This document shows positions 47,962 to 58,632 of a DNA stretch of 64,000 nucleotides, one piece after another (the stretch's first letter is position 1; every line of letters begins with the position of its first letter). The position numbers and the translations under genes are program-made. The stretch covers positions 29,899,559 to 29,963,558 of the forward strand of contig CM038708.1 of assembly GCA_021613375.1 (NCBI GenBank), in the 5' to 3' direction. The stretch comes from Megaleporinus macrocephalus (Eukaryota > Chordata > Actinopteri > Characiformes > Anostomidae). The notes under the pieces are model-generated. The model saw only the letters and a program-made list of their open reading frames with translations. It did no database searches and was not told the DNA's origin.

Positions 47962-50900
47962 ATGACAGAAGCGAGAGAGGAGCGCCGTTTCGCCGAGGTG
48001 CCCCGAGAGTCCATCAAATTCATGGCCGAGAGCGCCGGCGTTGAACTGGGGGATGATGTAGCCGCTATGCTCGCTGAGGATGTCTGTTACCGCCTCAGAG
48101 AGGCCACACAGGTAACCGGGCTAACAAGCGAGTCGCTCACTTGACTGACAACTTCCATAGGATTAGAATAAACTACTAAATTTTAAAAAGCCTTTTACAG
48201 ACATACGATCTGTAAGGAGTCATTCTGACTGGTGTGGTGTGAAAGTCTGTTGTAGAAACAGATTTCAGACTCCAGTTTCTATATGGTGGCGGTGATGGGA
48301 ACACATTCATACTAGCCGTTTTATTTACTTTCTAAAACCATCAGTGAAGCTGCTCATGGCTCCAGAGTTTCATATATAATGATGATTATTGCAAAATAGT
48401 CATAAATCTAAAAAGAATATTTTCTTATCGAGCTATTTTGACTGATAACATCCTGCGTGTTACCCTCAGCCATAAATAATTTAAATGAATTCATATGCAT
48501 TTGAAAGCCCAACTTAATCACAAAGCTATCTTTAAATAACATCTCAGACATCAGACAACATATATCTAATTATTATATCTGTTAACTTTCTGTGGGGGAG
48601 CTTTTAGAAGTTGACGCCTGGTTCCTATCACAAGGACTGTGAACAGTTGGGAGCATTTCACACCAAAGCAGTCTGAATGGCCTTGTTTACATATTAACAA
48701 TTTAATTGTGTAGAACTTTAGAAAAATTGGTGGAATTTCCCCTTAGTATTCACTTCAGATTGTATGTGTGTTCACCACAGAACAGCTCCCAGTTTATGAG
48801 ACATGCTAAGAGAAGAAAGCTGACGGTGGAGGACTTCAACAGAGCTCTTCGCTGGAGCAACACTGAGGTAACCGAGTTAAGTTGGCATTGCAGTATGTTG
48901 AAGTTGTACTTACTTAAACGTTATTTCAACATTTCATTCATACCAGAGAAATTAAGTTTGCCTCATCGTATCTACACTCATTGTCCATGTGTCAGCTCCT
49001 CTGACCATTACACTTTATACTACACTTACAGACTGTAGTCCATCTGTTTCTCTGTACACCTTGTTAACACTATCCCTAGTGGTCAGGACCACCACAGAGC
49101 AGATATTATATGGATGGTGGGTCTTTCTTACCACTGCAGGGACACTGACTTGATGGTGGTGTGTTAGAGTGTGTTGTGCTGGTGTGAGTGGATCAGATAC
49201 AGCAGTGCTGCTGGAGTTTTTAAACACCTCAGTGTCACTGCTGGACTGATAGTAGTCCACCAACCAAAAAATGCCCAGCAGTGTCCTGTGAGCAGCATCC
49301 TATGAGCACTGATGAAAGACCAGAGAATGACCAACACAAACTGTGCAACAACAGATGACTTACTGTCTAACTGTACATCTACAAGGTAAGAGTGGACAGT
49401 GAGTGGACACGGTGTTTAGAAACTCCAGTAGCACTTCTGTGTCTAGTCCACTCATACCAGCACAGCACACACTAACACATCACCATCACATCAGTGTCAC
49501 TGCAGTGCTGAGAATGACCCACCACCCAGATAGTATCTGCTCTGTGAAGGTCCTTTGAGGGTCCTGATCATTAAATAACAGGGTGAAAGTGGCTTAACAA
49601 AGTATACAGAGAAACAGATGGGCTACAGTCTGTAAGAACTATAAAGTGCACCTGTGTGGTTAGTATCGCTGAGTATAGATACAAGAAGGTGTTCCTAGTT
49701 CACTGCTTTCTGAGTGTGTTTCCTGCTGGAAGTTCAAAAGCTAGAACGTTTAAAGGTTCTCATATTTTACATTTGTCTTGTGTTTTATATTTTCCAAGAA
49801 GAGATTACATAGTCATTATCTAGCCACTTTTCATTGCTTCCAATTAAACTGGCTGTTTTTGTATTAAGAGAATTTTATTGATTGAAAGTGGATTTCTAGT
49901 ATTTCAAGAATGGACTACAAGTCCAAGTCAGGTTTTTTCCATCTCACTAATTACAGTCAAGTGAGAAAAAAACAATGATAACTCCAGGATACGTTACAAC
50001 ACAGAGCAGCAGTACAGTACAGATGATAATCTGCATTTGAGAACACTAAAGTAAACTACATCCCACAGCATACAAACTTTAACAACACAGGAGAGTGGAG
50101 ACTAGACTAAAGCTGTGTTTGCTGTGAACTCTTTCACAAAGCATGTCTCTTTTCCTCCAGACCATCTGTGGCTACGGTGCCCAAGATGCTCTACCGTTTC
50201 GCCCTGTGAAAGAGGGAGAGCTTTTCTTCGTGGAGGATCGGGAGGTGAACTTGGTAGAGTTGGCTCTTGCCACTAACATTCCCAAAGGCTGTGCTGAGAC
50301 GATGGTGCGAGGTAGGACGCTGTGGTTGTTCTTTGTCTGGATGGACGGTGCAGCGTGTTTAGGTTAGTGCTGATAGTTCTGTCTCCTTGGCAGTGCATGT
50401 GTCCTACCTCGATGGAAAAGGAAATCTGGAGCCACAAGGCACAGGTGAAGTTCATTTTAATGTAATAGTTAATTTTCATATGAATGATTCTAAAACACTA
50501 AGGATAAAACACAGTTTCGTCAAAAGCAGTATGTCTTCCAGTCTTGCTCTGAACATTAAGACAGTAAGCCTGTTTTTCTGCAGTTCCCAGCGCTGTGCAG
50601 TCTCTGTCTGACGACCTCCTCAAGTATTACCAGCAGATCACTAGAGCCATATTAGGAGAGGATCCACACCTCATGAAGGTATAAGCAGCTTCCCAAGTGT
50701 AGTGGCTGATAAAATAGATTGTGACCGTCTAAAGATCCTTTTAATAAATTCTGCTACCACACCTCTCACTAAAACCAGGTCGCTTTGCTGGATCTGCAGT
50801 CCAACTCCAAGATTGCAGCCCTTCTGCCTTACTTTGTGTATGTCATCAGTGGGGTAAGTGTCTCAGGGATCTTCTTATAAGTATCTGAGTGTTTACATTG

Positions 50901-51353
50901 AGAGTACATTAGGATGATCTACTCATGTAGAGCATTTGTGTGCCAGACTTTAACAGAGACTGTATTTCTTGAGGAGACTGAGAAGCTTTGGAGTGGATCA
51001 GAAGGTTATGACCCTGTTTTACAGGGCCATATTAGAGAGCATTTTACGATATGGCATCTCTTTCTGGTTTGGTAACCTTTCTACACAGCTGAAGAACAAA
51101 TTATTTAGTGTTGTGAGAACTGCTTGGAAAATCATTGGGGGGAGGTCAGCACACATCTCTCAATGTAATTTATGAGGAGACGGTTGCTAGGTCAGCAAGG
51201 CAAATTATTTCTGATCCAGATCATGTTCTTTTTTCAGAGTATCAGTTTCTCCCTTCAGGAAGGAGATTGAGAGTGCCAAGATGTAGATTAAATAGGTTTA
51301 AGAATTCATTTGTACCGGTTTCTATTACATTTTTAAATTCTAATAGATGAGCA

Positions 51354-51384
<31 letters not shown>

Positions 51385-52550
51385 TTATTTATTTATTTTA
51401 AAGTTATAAGTGTTTGTACTGATTAATGTTAACAGGATGCAATTTTGGGTGGCCCAAGAAAATTTGGCCACCCAAATAAATAAAGTTAAGTCTAAGTGAC
51501 TTTCACATTATACGTATCCAAATCCAGTCATGGAGTGCCACAGTTTAGTGGCATCTTTGCATGTTTTCTGGAAACAGATTTAAAAGCTTTGAAGGTCAAA
51601 CAGAGCTCTAACCTTTGCAAGCCTGTGGCACTCACGGGTAGGAAACTGGATGCCCTGTCTTGATTATCGATTTATGAAGCATAATGTCGGTTTGGTTTCC
51701 AGGCATAGCCCGGTCTTTGCTCGTGTTTGCTTCTCCTCTCAAACCTGCATCCTGTCTCATTTGTTCTGAAGCCAGAGTTGAATTGTATCCCCACTCAGGT
51801 GAAGTCAGTAAGTCATGACTTGGACCAGCTGAACAGGCTGCTGCACATGGTGAAGAGTCTGGTTCAGAACCCATATCTGTATCTGGGCTCATACGTGCGG
51901 AGTCTCGTCTCCAGCGTCATGTACTGCATCCTGGAGCCACTTGCTGCCTCCATTAATCCACTCAATGACCACTGGACCCTGAGGGACTATGCTGCCTTGC
52001 TTCTCAGCCACATCTTTTGGTAACTTACACCACAACATCTGCACCTTGGCACATGCTCTAACACACACAGACGACAAAAGCAAGAGCTTTCTGCAGTCTA
52101 CCTGTTTACCTGTTTATCTTATCTTAGATTATTTAAAGATTATTAACACACGTAACATGTATCTTTCAGTAGTGTCACTTCAAAAAAGTCTCATTGCTAA
52201 CCGTTTCTTAATCGTTCAGTGTAGAACCTAAGACGAAGTACCGCAGGAGCTTTAAAACACACTTCTCAAATGACTCTGCAAAATATGTAGTCCATAAACT
52301 GTCCGGGTTCTTGTGTGTGAGGCGTGTAGGCTACGTGTCGTTTGTGCCTCTAAAAGTCGAGTCAGAGCGTAGACCTTTAGTCTTTTTAATCGTTTATAGA
52401 TCACGTGCGTTTAAGGTACCCTTCAATACAAATACTTTTAATACTTAATACTTTTAATAAGTCTGGAATGGCCATGCGTTTTCCTCATTCTTCTGAGCAC
52501 AGAGCAGGGTCATCAATTCTATGGCCCCTGGTGTTCTTTCCACAACAAAT

Positions 52551-52591
<41 letters not shown>

Positions 52592-55500
52592 CATCCATTG
52601 GTTACAAATCCATAACAAAATAAAAATAATTAATTCCTAACACACTCACATTAGAGTAATCTAAAAATTAGTCGTTAGATTAAGCAACTAATGTGTTGTT
52701 CTGTGCGTTAGGACACATGGCGACCTGGTGAGCGGTCTGTACCATCAGATCCTGCTGTCGCTGCAGAAGGTGCTGTCAGACCCAGTCCGTCCTCTGTGCT
52801 CTCACTACGGAGCCGTGGTGGGATTGCACGCTCTCGGCTGGAAGGTAACCTACAACGTGCATGAAGATGTGTACATATAAATCTTATCTAGTGTGTCTTT
52901 GTGATGTCAGTGTGTTTGTGTTTACACCAGGCTGTTGAGCGTGTACTGTACCCCCACCTGCCAGCCTACTGGGCGAACCTGCAGGCCGTGCTGGATGATT
53001 ATTCCGTGTCCAACGCTCAGGTGAAAGCAGATGGACACAAAGTCTACGGAGCCATTCTTGTAAGTTCAGTTCATGATGTGTCGAATCACTCTTGTGTCAT
53101 GTGTTCATGATAAAGCTTTAGTTTTCTAGTTCTGGTAAATAGGGCTGCACTTAATGCTTAATTTCTTAATGGATTAATTTAACAATTCTTTTTCCGATTA
53201 GTCGATTAATCTAATGACTAATGTTTAGATGACTTTAATGTGAGTGTGTTAGGAATGCAAATATATATAAATATATGAATATATACACTACTGCTCAAAA
53301 GTTTAGGATCACTTTATAATTTAATTTCATGCAATTTTCATGCAATTCACAAACAATATTCTCCATTGTACAATTAATGTAAGTGTATCAGATGATTTTT
53401 AAAGAATAAAATGTTTGTATTAAAGCCTATTTTTGTATAGAGGCTTATTTTGCATATAGTCCTATTATCAGAAATTCTCAGTCCTCTGTCTAAATCTCCT
53501 GGTACGACCACCAATCCAAGTTAAGGATGTTATTGGACTAATTGGTTGTTAGGACACCCTTGTTCAGTTGTGATGCACAGCTGAAAAACATTCTACTAAG
53601 TAATTACGGGTTATAAGTAATAAGTTATGGGTTCAATAATTAATTCTAATTTAAAATATTAACTGCGCAAAAACCCTGTGTAATAAATACAGTCTTGATC
53701 AGATCCTGTGTGCATACGTGTAGACGACTGGTATAAGCGAATGAAGTTTCAATTGTGTGCAAAAGTTCAAATGTTTTGTTGATTTTGTAAGTGAGAAGTT
53801 AACACATCCCCTACTGAGAACACACTTATGTTTTTGTATTATTTTTTAATTTAAGGTTTCTTGTATGTGTTTCTGTTTGCTGAGATTACCAGAAAACAAA
53901 TATATATATAATTTGCGCCACAAAGTCAAGTTTGTTTTTCTTTTTCTTTTTTTTTAAATTAAGCAAACAAGCATTAATTGTGCATAACAATATAAGGGGG
54001 TTCTCTGTGGGGGATGTGTACATATTTTCCACAAAGAAACTTCTGAGAAGGTGTACCCAACCCTTGGCATATGACTGTACCACCAAACAGTGTCAGTAAC
54101 ACTCTCTCTCTTTTTCTTTCTTTGGCCACCAGGTGGCAGTGGAGCGCTTGCTGAAGATGAAGGCCGTGAGTTTGTCTGCATCTGCAGAAGGTGGCGCCGC
54201 TGCTCTTCAGAGCTCTGCTGGGGGGATGATGGGTTTCAGAGAGAGCTCACCAGGCCTGAGCCCACCTCCCGAGCCCCTCTCGGAACCTCCATTGGGCATC
54301 GCCAGCCACCTGCAGGCAGGCGGCGCAGGATGCCAGTGGGAGGAGTGGACCCCTGTCTCTCTGCCCGCCATGTACTGTGAGCTGTACTCCTTCTTTGGGG
54401 ACAGTCTGGCTGTGCGTTTTAGCACTGGCCCCGCGCTAGGCGGTGCCCCCCCATCTGCGGCCCCAGTTCAGGCTTCTGACGCTAGGAAAGAGCCGGGAAG
54501 TGGCGCAGCTAACCTGGAGAGCACGCGCAAGATGCCCCAGCTCACCGCCAGCATGAACATCAGCCCCAGGCAGGACGGGAGCCCGCGCACCGAGCCAGCG
54601 CCACCAAGTTTGGCTGCTACAGCGCCTGGGAGGTGGGTATAGCTCAAGACCCAACGGAGGTCTTGCTGCTCTCCTTCAGTTTCATAATAATGCAAGGGAA
54701 GTAGACATGCCTAATAAATATAATACAGTATAAAGAAACCAATTTGATTTTTTAATTCATTTTAGAGCCTGTTGTTCAAACTCAAGACTTTTTAGTGGCG
54801 CTACAACAGTCAATTGACCTTGTTGATGGTGTCCGCTATGTTTTGTTTTGTTTACTTAAACAAAAATGTGCTCTATAATATTTATATGATGTACATGATA
54901 ATTCCAAGACTACAGCAGTATAGATTCTAGTTTTAATTAGTATCTCACAGATCACACAGCAGCACAGTGGAGGCACCACAGAGAGAATAACTGATTTAGG
55001 GCTGTACCCAACTTAATTTTTGTAGTCAATTCAGATTTGGCTGTTCCATACAGAGATTCAACTGTTTGTTTGTTTGTTTGTTTTTTTGATTAACTAACCA
55101 TCAGGAGGCCCATTGGCTGGACTTACCGCGATCATTTCAAGCACATGAACAAAGTGTCAATAGAAATGCTCCAAAATCACTTGGAAAAATTCCGGTTCCA
55201 TTGACATTGAAAGTAAAGACCTCTCCTATAAAGATGCCACTTGGTGCATACCATTTTTGTTTGAACAGCGACGTATACAACCTACCAGTTTCAAGTAGGT
55301 TAGAGACCCTCAAGCCGTCATTCTTTCTTCTGAGACGTGTCCTGTATCCTGTTATTAGAGATCGACCGATATATTGGTTGGCCGATATTTGCCTTATTTT
55401 TAATATATTGGCATCGGCCGGTATCAGCGTTTTGCAGTGCCGATTTAAAGTCAGACATGTCCGCGGGCAGCCCCGTGTTATGTAAGGGACCCCAGGCTGA

Positions 55501-55804
55501 AACCTTTGGAACCGTTTAGCCAGTAAGTGAGAATTAATAATTCATAGCGAACAATGACAAACTTAATGACGTGGTTATGTGTTTCTAGTTCCGGCCGTAA
55601 CTAGAATGTTTTACTGCTTAGCTTGGGGGCTAAAGCTAACTGCTCTCGTGTAATACACACATTAACATGTTACTGTTACACAACGAGTCTCTCCGGAGCA
55701 GCCAGAGCTTCCCAGATATTACTCAGCTTCCAGCACTCGAGACAAACACAACTAAAGAAAACAGAGCAGAGCTGCTGTGTTAACAACCATTACAGCATAT
55801 CAGC

Positions 55805-55859
<55 letters not shown>

Positions 55860-56738
55860 TAGTTATGGGTATGGAGAGATGTATGTTACACTCTTTAGCT
55901 GTAATGTGGTCACACTGTATTTTTTGGGGGGCAAATAATATTTTGTTTTTTTCTGGTTAAGTCAGTGTTCGATAAATGATGTTAAGTTCAGTAATGTTGT
56001 GCATCCACTTACTATTAGTGTGACATTTTAGCAGCAAATAAAGCAGAAAACTTCTAGATATCAGTCCTAAAAATCTGCAGCACATATCGGCCATCGGCTG
56101 ACCCTCACTTCTAAACCTCAGCATCGGCTATATAAAAACCCATATGGGTCGATCTCTACCTGTTATATCAGTGCACACTGACTGACCAAAAACAACACTC
56201 CTCCACTGCTCAGCTTAAAGAATCTCAATCTACTGAGCACTCTCTGACTGATGATCCCACTCCTTCACTTTCAGGGGGCAGACCCAGATTCTCCATCTTC
56301 ATTAATATTTGGTTAATTAATTAAGTAATGATCTCTTTTCTTTCTGAAATGCTACCTCATTCTCCTAATTCTTCTTTTCCTTTTCGTCCATACAGGTCTC
56401 TAGCCCGTTCTTCTTCATCTTCCTCATCCTCAGTCCCTCGCTCCAGGTCCTCCTCCTCACGCCCAGGGCGCTCAGCCAGCCAATCCCGAGACATTTTCCC
56501 AAAAGCTCGCTTCCCGCCTCCCCAGGCCGGCCCACCAGCCTTCTCATTTCTAATTGGAGGACGGCAGATGGGCAGAAGATGCCAGGGACGACGCTTTCAG
56601 ACGAGCTTCACCCCGACTCCATCGCTTACCTCTCTCCCACCTCGGGCATATGCCCACAAACTTCCAGTTATAGGAAGAGTGAGCAAACCAGTGAGGCGCT
56701 GGACGTGCTCCCATTACTCGCTGTACCTGCCTCTTTAA
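47962..56738 (+). CDS. taf6l: TAF6-like SAGA/PCAF-complex subunit (TAF6L), complete coding region, 11 exons
   Basis: TAF6L is the histone-fold partner replacing TAF6 in the SAGA/PCAF histone acetyltransferase coactivator. Exons: 47962-48111, 48781-48867, 50161-50311, 50394-50444, 50584-50678, 50779-50853, 51799-52019, 52712-52844, 52931-53059, 54133-54632, 56396-56738 (TAA). The sum is 1935 nt, or 644 aa; human is 622 aa. The histone fold is about residues 8-80 (AEDVCYRLREATQ, KRRKLTVEDFNRALRWS). A linker with REVNLVELALATNIPKGCAE is followed by the TAF6 HEAT-repeat domain (about 145-380; HVSYLDGKGNLEPQG, LEPLAASINPLNDHWTLRD, DDYSVSNAQVKADGHKVYG). A low-complexity Ser/Ala/Pro region follows, then the conserved end (FLIGGRQMGRRCQGRRFQT, RRWTCSHYSLYLPL). 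All borders are GT-AG. The last two exons, rich in Ser and Pro, are the least conserved. Confidence 0.96.
48590..48756. repeat. Dispersed GGTTCCTATCAC / GTGGAATTTCCCC family copy next to taf6l exon 2
   Basis: CTTTTAGAAGTTGACGCCTG, GGTTCCTATCAC and AAAATTGGTGGAATTTCCCC are shared with 44330-44440 and 59525-59660. The end of the repeat is only about 25 nt before the taf6l exon 2 acceptor (AG at 48779-48780). Confidence 0.65.
49008..49655. repeat. Palindromic (foldback) repeat, copy C, both arms present
   Basis: The left arm CTTACAGACTGTAGTCCATC is matched by the right arm (reverse complement TTACAGACTGTAGCCCATCT). Inner segments also pair: GTGTGAGTGGATCAGATACA with TGTGTCTAGTCCACTCATAC, and AAACACCTCAGTGTCACTG with CAGTGTCACTGCAGTGCTG. 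The whole 648-bp element can fold on itself. It lies in taf6l intron 2. Confidence 0.85.
50950..51500 (+). mobile_element. 5'-truncated LINE (non-LTR retrotransposon), reverse-transcriptase C-terminal end and 3' UTR
   Basis: The translation from 50954 reads QRLYFLRRLRSFGVD, ILESILRYGISFWFGN and LKNKLFSVVRTAWKIIGG. After a frameshift near 51140 it continues YEETVARSARQIISDPDH, FLPSGRRLRVPRCRLNR and NSFVPVSI. This is the end of a fish LINE ORF2, of the CR1/L2/Rex1-like type. The 3' end has a perfect 11-bp stem (51444-51454 with 51466-51476), then AATAAATAAA. It sits in taf6l intron 6 in the sense orientation. A frameshift makes it inactive. Confidence 0.85.
51443..51477 (+). other. Perfect stem-loop at LINE 3' end
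   Basis: TTTGGGTGGCC pairs with GGCCACCCAAA across an 11-nt loop, immediately before AATAAATAAA. Such hairpins are recognised by the reverse transcriptase in several LINE clades. Confidence 0.8.
52554..52587. repeat. (CA)n microsatellite
   Basis: Seventeen AC units in taf6l intron 7. Confidence 0.95.
52633..52685 (-). repeat. hAT-like fragment, inverted partner of 53205-53257
   Basis: CCTAACACACTCACATTAGA (reverse complement of 53236-53255 with few changes) and the ATTAGTCGTTAGATTAA part pair with the copy downstream of exon 9. It ends about 27 nt before the taf6l exon 8. Confidence 0.75.
53139..53257 (+). mobile_element. hAT-like terminal fragment in taf6l intron 9
   Basis: TAGGGCTGCACTTAATGCTT followed by CGATTAGTCGATTAATCTAA is a familiar end of fish hAT elements. 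Only one end is present. The last 50 bp have an inverted partner at 52633-52685. Confidence 0.7.
53283..54085. mobile_element. Decayed Tc1-like remnants
   Basis: CACTACTGCTCAAAAGTTTA (about 53287) resembles one fish Tc1 family end. At the other side the reverse complement of 54056-54080 reads TACAGTCATATGCCAAGGGT, like another Tc1 family end. No transposase frame is left. They may be parts of two different insertions. Confidence 0.55.
54700..55355. repeat. taf6l intron 10, with dispersed-family piece at 55150-55240
   Basis: TCAATAGAAATGCTCCAAAA and GTTCCATTGACATTGAAAGT match the family at 42870 and 58475. The rest is unremarkable A/T-rich intron. Confidence 0.6.
55356..56158 (+). mobile_element. 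hAT-like non-autonomous element with perfect 8-bp target duplication
   Basis: Both ends read TAGAGATCGACC (the right one as reverse complement), a 12-bp perfect inverted terminus, with further GGCCGATAT / ATATCGGCC pieces inside. The flanks are identical: CCTGTTAT at 55348-55355 and at 56159-56166. The 803-bp body has no transposase frame and contains a (TC)n run at 55805-55857. It lies in taf6l intron 10. Confidence 0.92.
55805..55857. repeat. (TC)n microsatellite inside the hAT-like element
   Basis: About 26 TC units. Confidence 0.95.
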
Positions 56739-57038
56739 CAGACCCATGGACAGACTGGGTTGGCTGGCTGTAGAGTGGAGTGAGGTGCCATACACTGACT
56801 GGCTAACAGACCCTGCCTGAAAGGGAACAGCTGGAGAACAGTTTTGGGGGCTTGTGCTGGGATGCATAACTAGATGTTGATCAGTGCAGAGTTTTCGGAC
56901 TAATGGGGGCATTTATTGGACGAGCACTTGAATACACAAAGAATTTGTTCAGCTTTGGTCAGTTAAGCTGTGCAGGAGTTTTTGTTATTGTGGTAATTTA
57001 GTCTTTCCACACATTATTTTTGTAACAATGTAAGATAA

Positions 57039-57044
57039 AATAAA
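57039..57044 (+). terminator. taf6l: taf6l polyadenylation signal
   Basis: AATAAA lies 301 nt after the taf6l stop, the first canonical signal in the 3' UTR. Confidence 0.8.
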
Positions 57045-57479
57045 GATTGAAGACAAGACCAGAGAGCTCCTGGTTATTTAATACCTCAACCAAGTATTAG
57101 GATTTCAAAGACGAGGAGTAAATGATACTATCTGTTTTCAGCGTTTAGAAACATTCTCTTCTTTCCATTAAATATACTTGTAAGTTTTGTTATCTAGATA
57201 CACACTGTACAAATTCTAGACTCAATTCAATTCAGTGAAGCTTTTTTGGCATTATAGTGTTAAATGCCAAAGCATATAAACATCAGGCCTAACAAACTTC
57301 ATAAACTGAAAGCAAACATAGAAATAATGACTAATAATAATAGTCACAGTTAATAACAATATAAAAGATTATACTAAATAAAATAAGACGCATGTAATAT
57401 ACTGAAAATAATGTATATTAAATATTCAGGTTTGGTAGAGGGTCAGTAGGGTCGTGGGGGTCAGGATATGGGGTGTGCT

Positions 57480-58345
57480 ACTCACGGTCCCTCAGGTGTG
57501 ACATGTGGCCACATATTTAGTGGCGAGAGTTTTCCATCACCGAGTAACACTGCTAATTGCTTCGATTCTGTTAGGAGTTTAAAATTTGGCAGAACGGTTT
57601 CTAATTGTGAAATAATTTTTTTTTCACACCAGTTTACATTTTTTACAATGGAGAAGGAGGTGCAGCTCCACCTCAACCTCACCACTCTCACAGTGACCAC
57701 ACCGTCTTCTCTCTCTGGGCAGTCAGAAGTTTTTATACCTGCCTGATTCGATGGGCAGACTGTGGTCACTGAGCCTGTACTTGGTCAGGATGTATCTCTG
57801 CTGTGGATCTCTGACGGTGAAGAGATATTCTGCCAGCTCGTATTCTCTGTTTAGGGCTTGGTTGGTCTGTAGTTTGGACTGAGTTCTGGTTTCGTTGTCC
57901 CAGTGTTCCAGATAAGTGTTTTTACTCTGATTATTTGGGTTACTCTGATTGGACTTTGGTCAGCAGTGCTGGACTGAGACTGTTGTGTGTTACTGGTCAG
58001 TGGGTTAGTTAGTCTCAGGACCAGCTGACGGAGGGGACTGGGTTTAGGGCTGAGCTCTTGGGCTTTAACTGCTTTATACTGCAGTGAATCTGATGTACTG
58101 AAGTTTGGATGCAGCCAGAATGTGAAAGCTCATTTCTGAGCGGGAATCATCAGCAGGAATCTGCCTAATCTGCCAACCTGCATGCATTTGTTGTGTCTTC
58201 TGTGAACTTTTGATATATTTCAACAGAATCTGCATGCAGGGACTCTGGATGGGACGCTTGTCCCATCTAGTGTAGTCGAGCTTTCTGAGTGGGCCCCATA
58301 CCTCACTTCCATACAGCGCAATGGGCGCAATCACACTCAAAGATT
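57480..58345 (-). pseudogene. Minus-strand LINE ORF2 3' fragment, broken
   Basis: On the minus strand, IAPIALYGSEVWGP and KLDYTRWDKRPI (58335-58250) and, further down, NREYELAEYLFTVRDPQQ and TKYRLSDHSLPIESGR (57870-57740) match the C-terminal part of fish LINE ORF2 proteins. It ends in a zinc-knuckle-like GHCESGEVEVELHLLLHC in a shifted frame (about 57700-57640). Stops and frameshifts separate the pieces. It fills much of the taf6l-kcnk7 intergenic region. Confidence 0.8.
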
Positions 58346-58364
58346 TTGCACCACATTGTAATTG

Positions 58365-58632
58365 GCATGTCTATTTTGTGGAATTTTCAACATGTATCTC
58401 CATTTCTCCATCGATTTTAAGTTTTCTACATCATTTAAACATGTCAGTCGTTGTTTACATTGTGTGAAGATTTCATGATGAATGGACCAATAGAAGTGCT
58501 CCAAAATAGCTTGGAAAACATTCTGGTTCCATTGACTTACATTGAAAGTAAAGTATGTTTTTGGTCTCTCCTGTAAAGTTGGAATTTTGGAGATACTTGT
58601 TTTTCACTGGACAGCGACGATATAAAGCTCTT
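58365..58632. repeat. Foldback-type dispersed repeat, most complete copy
   Basis: CAACATGTATCTCCATTTCT (about 58389) and GGAGATACTTGTTTTTCACT (58592-58611) form inverted arms. Between them are TGGACCAATAGAAGTGCTCC, CCATTGACTTACATTGAAAG and GGTCTCTCCTGTAAAGTT. The same blocks recur at 29800, 42870, 43640, 55150 and 61430. Confidence 0.7.

Noticed and set aside
54207..54695. Minus-strand frames under taf6l exon 10
   Set aside because: They are shadows of the Ser/Ala/Pro-rich coding exon, and the plus-strand phase joins exons 9 and 11 exactly.
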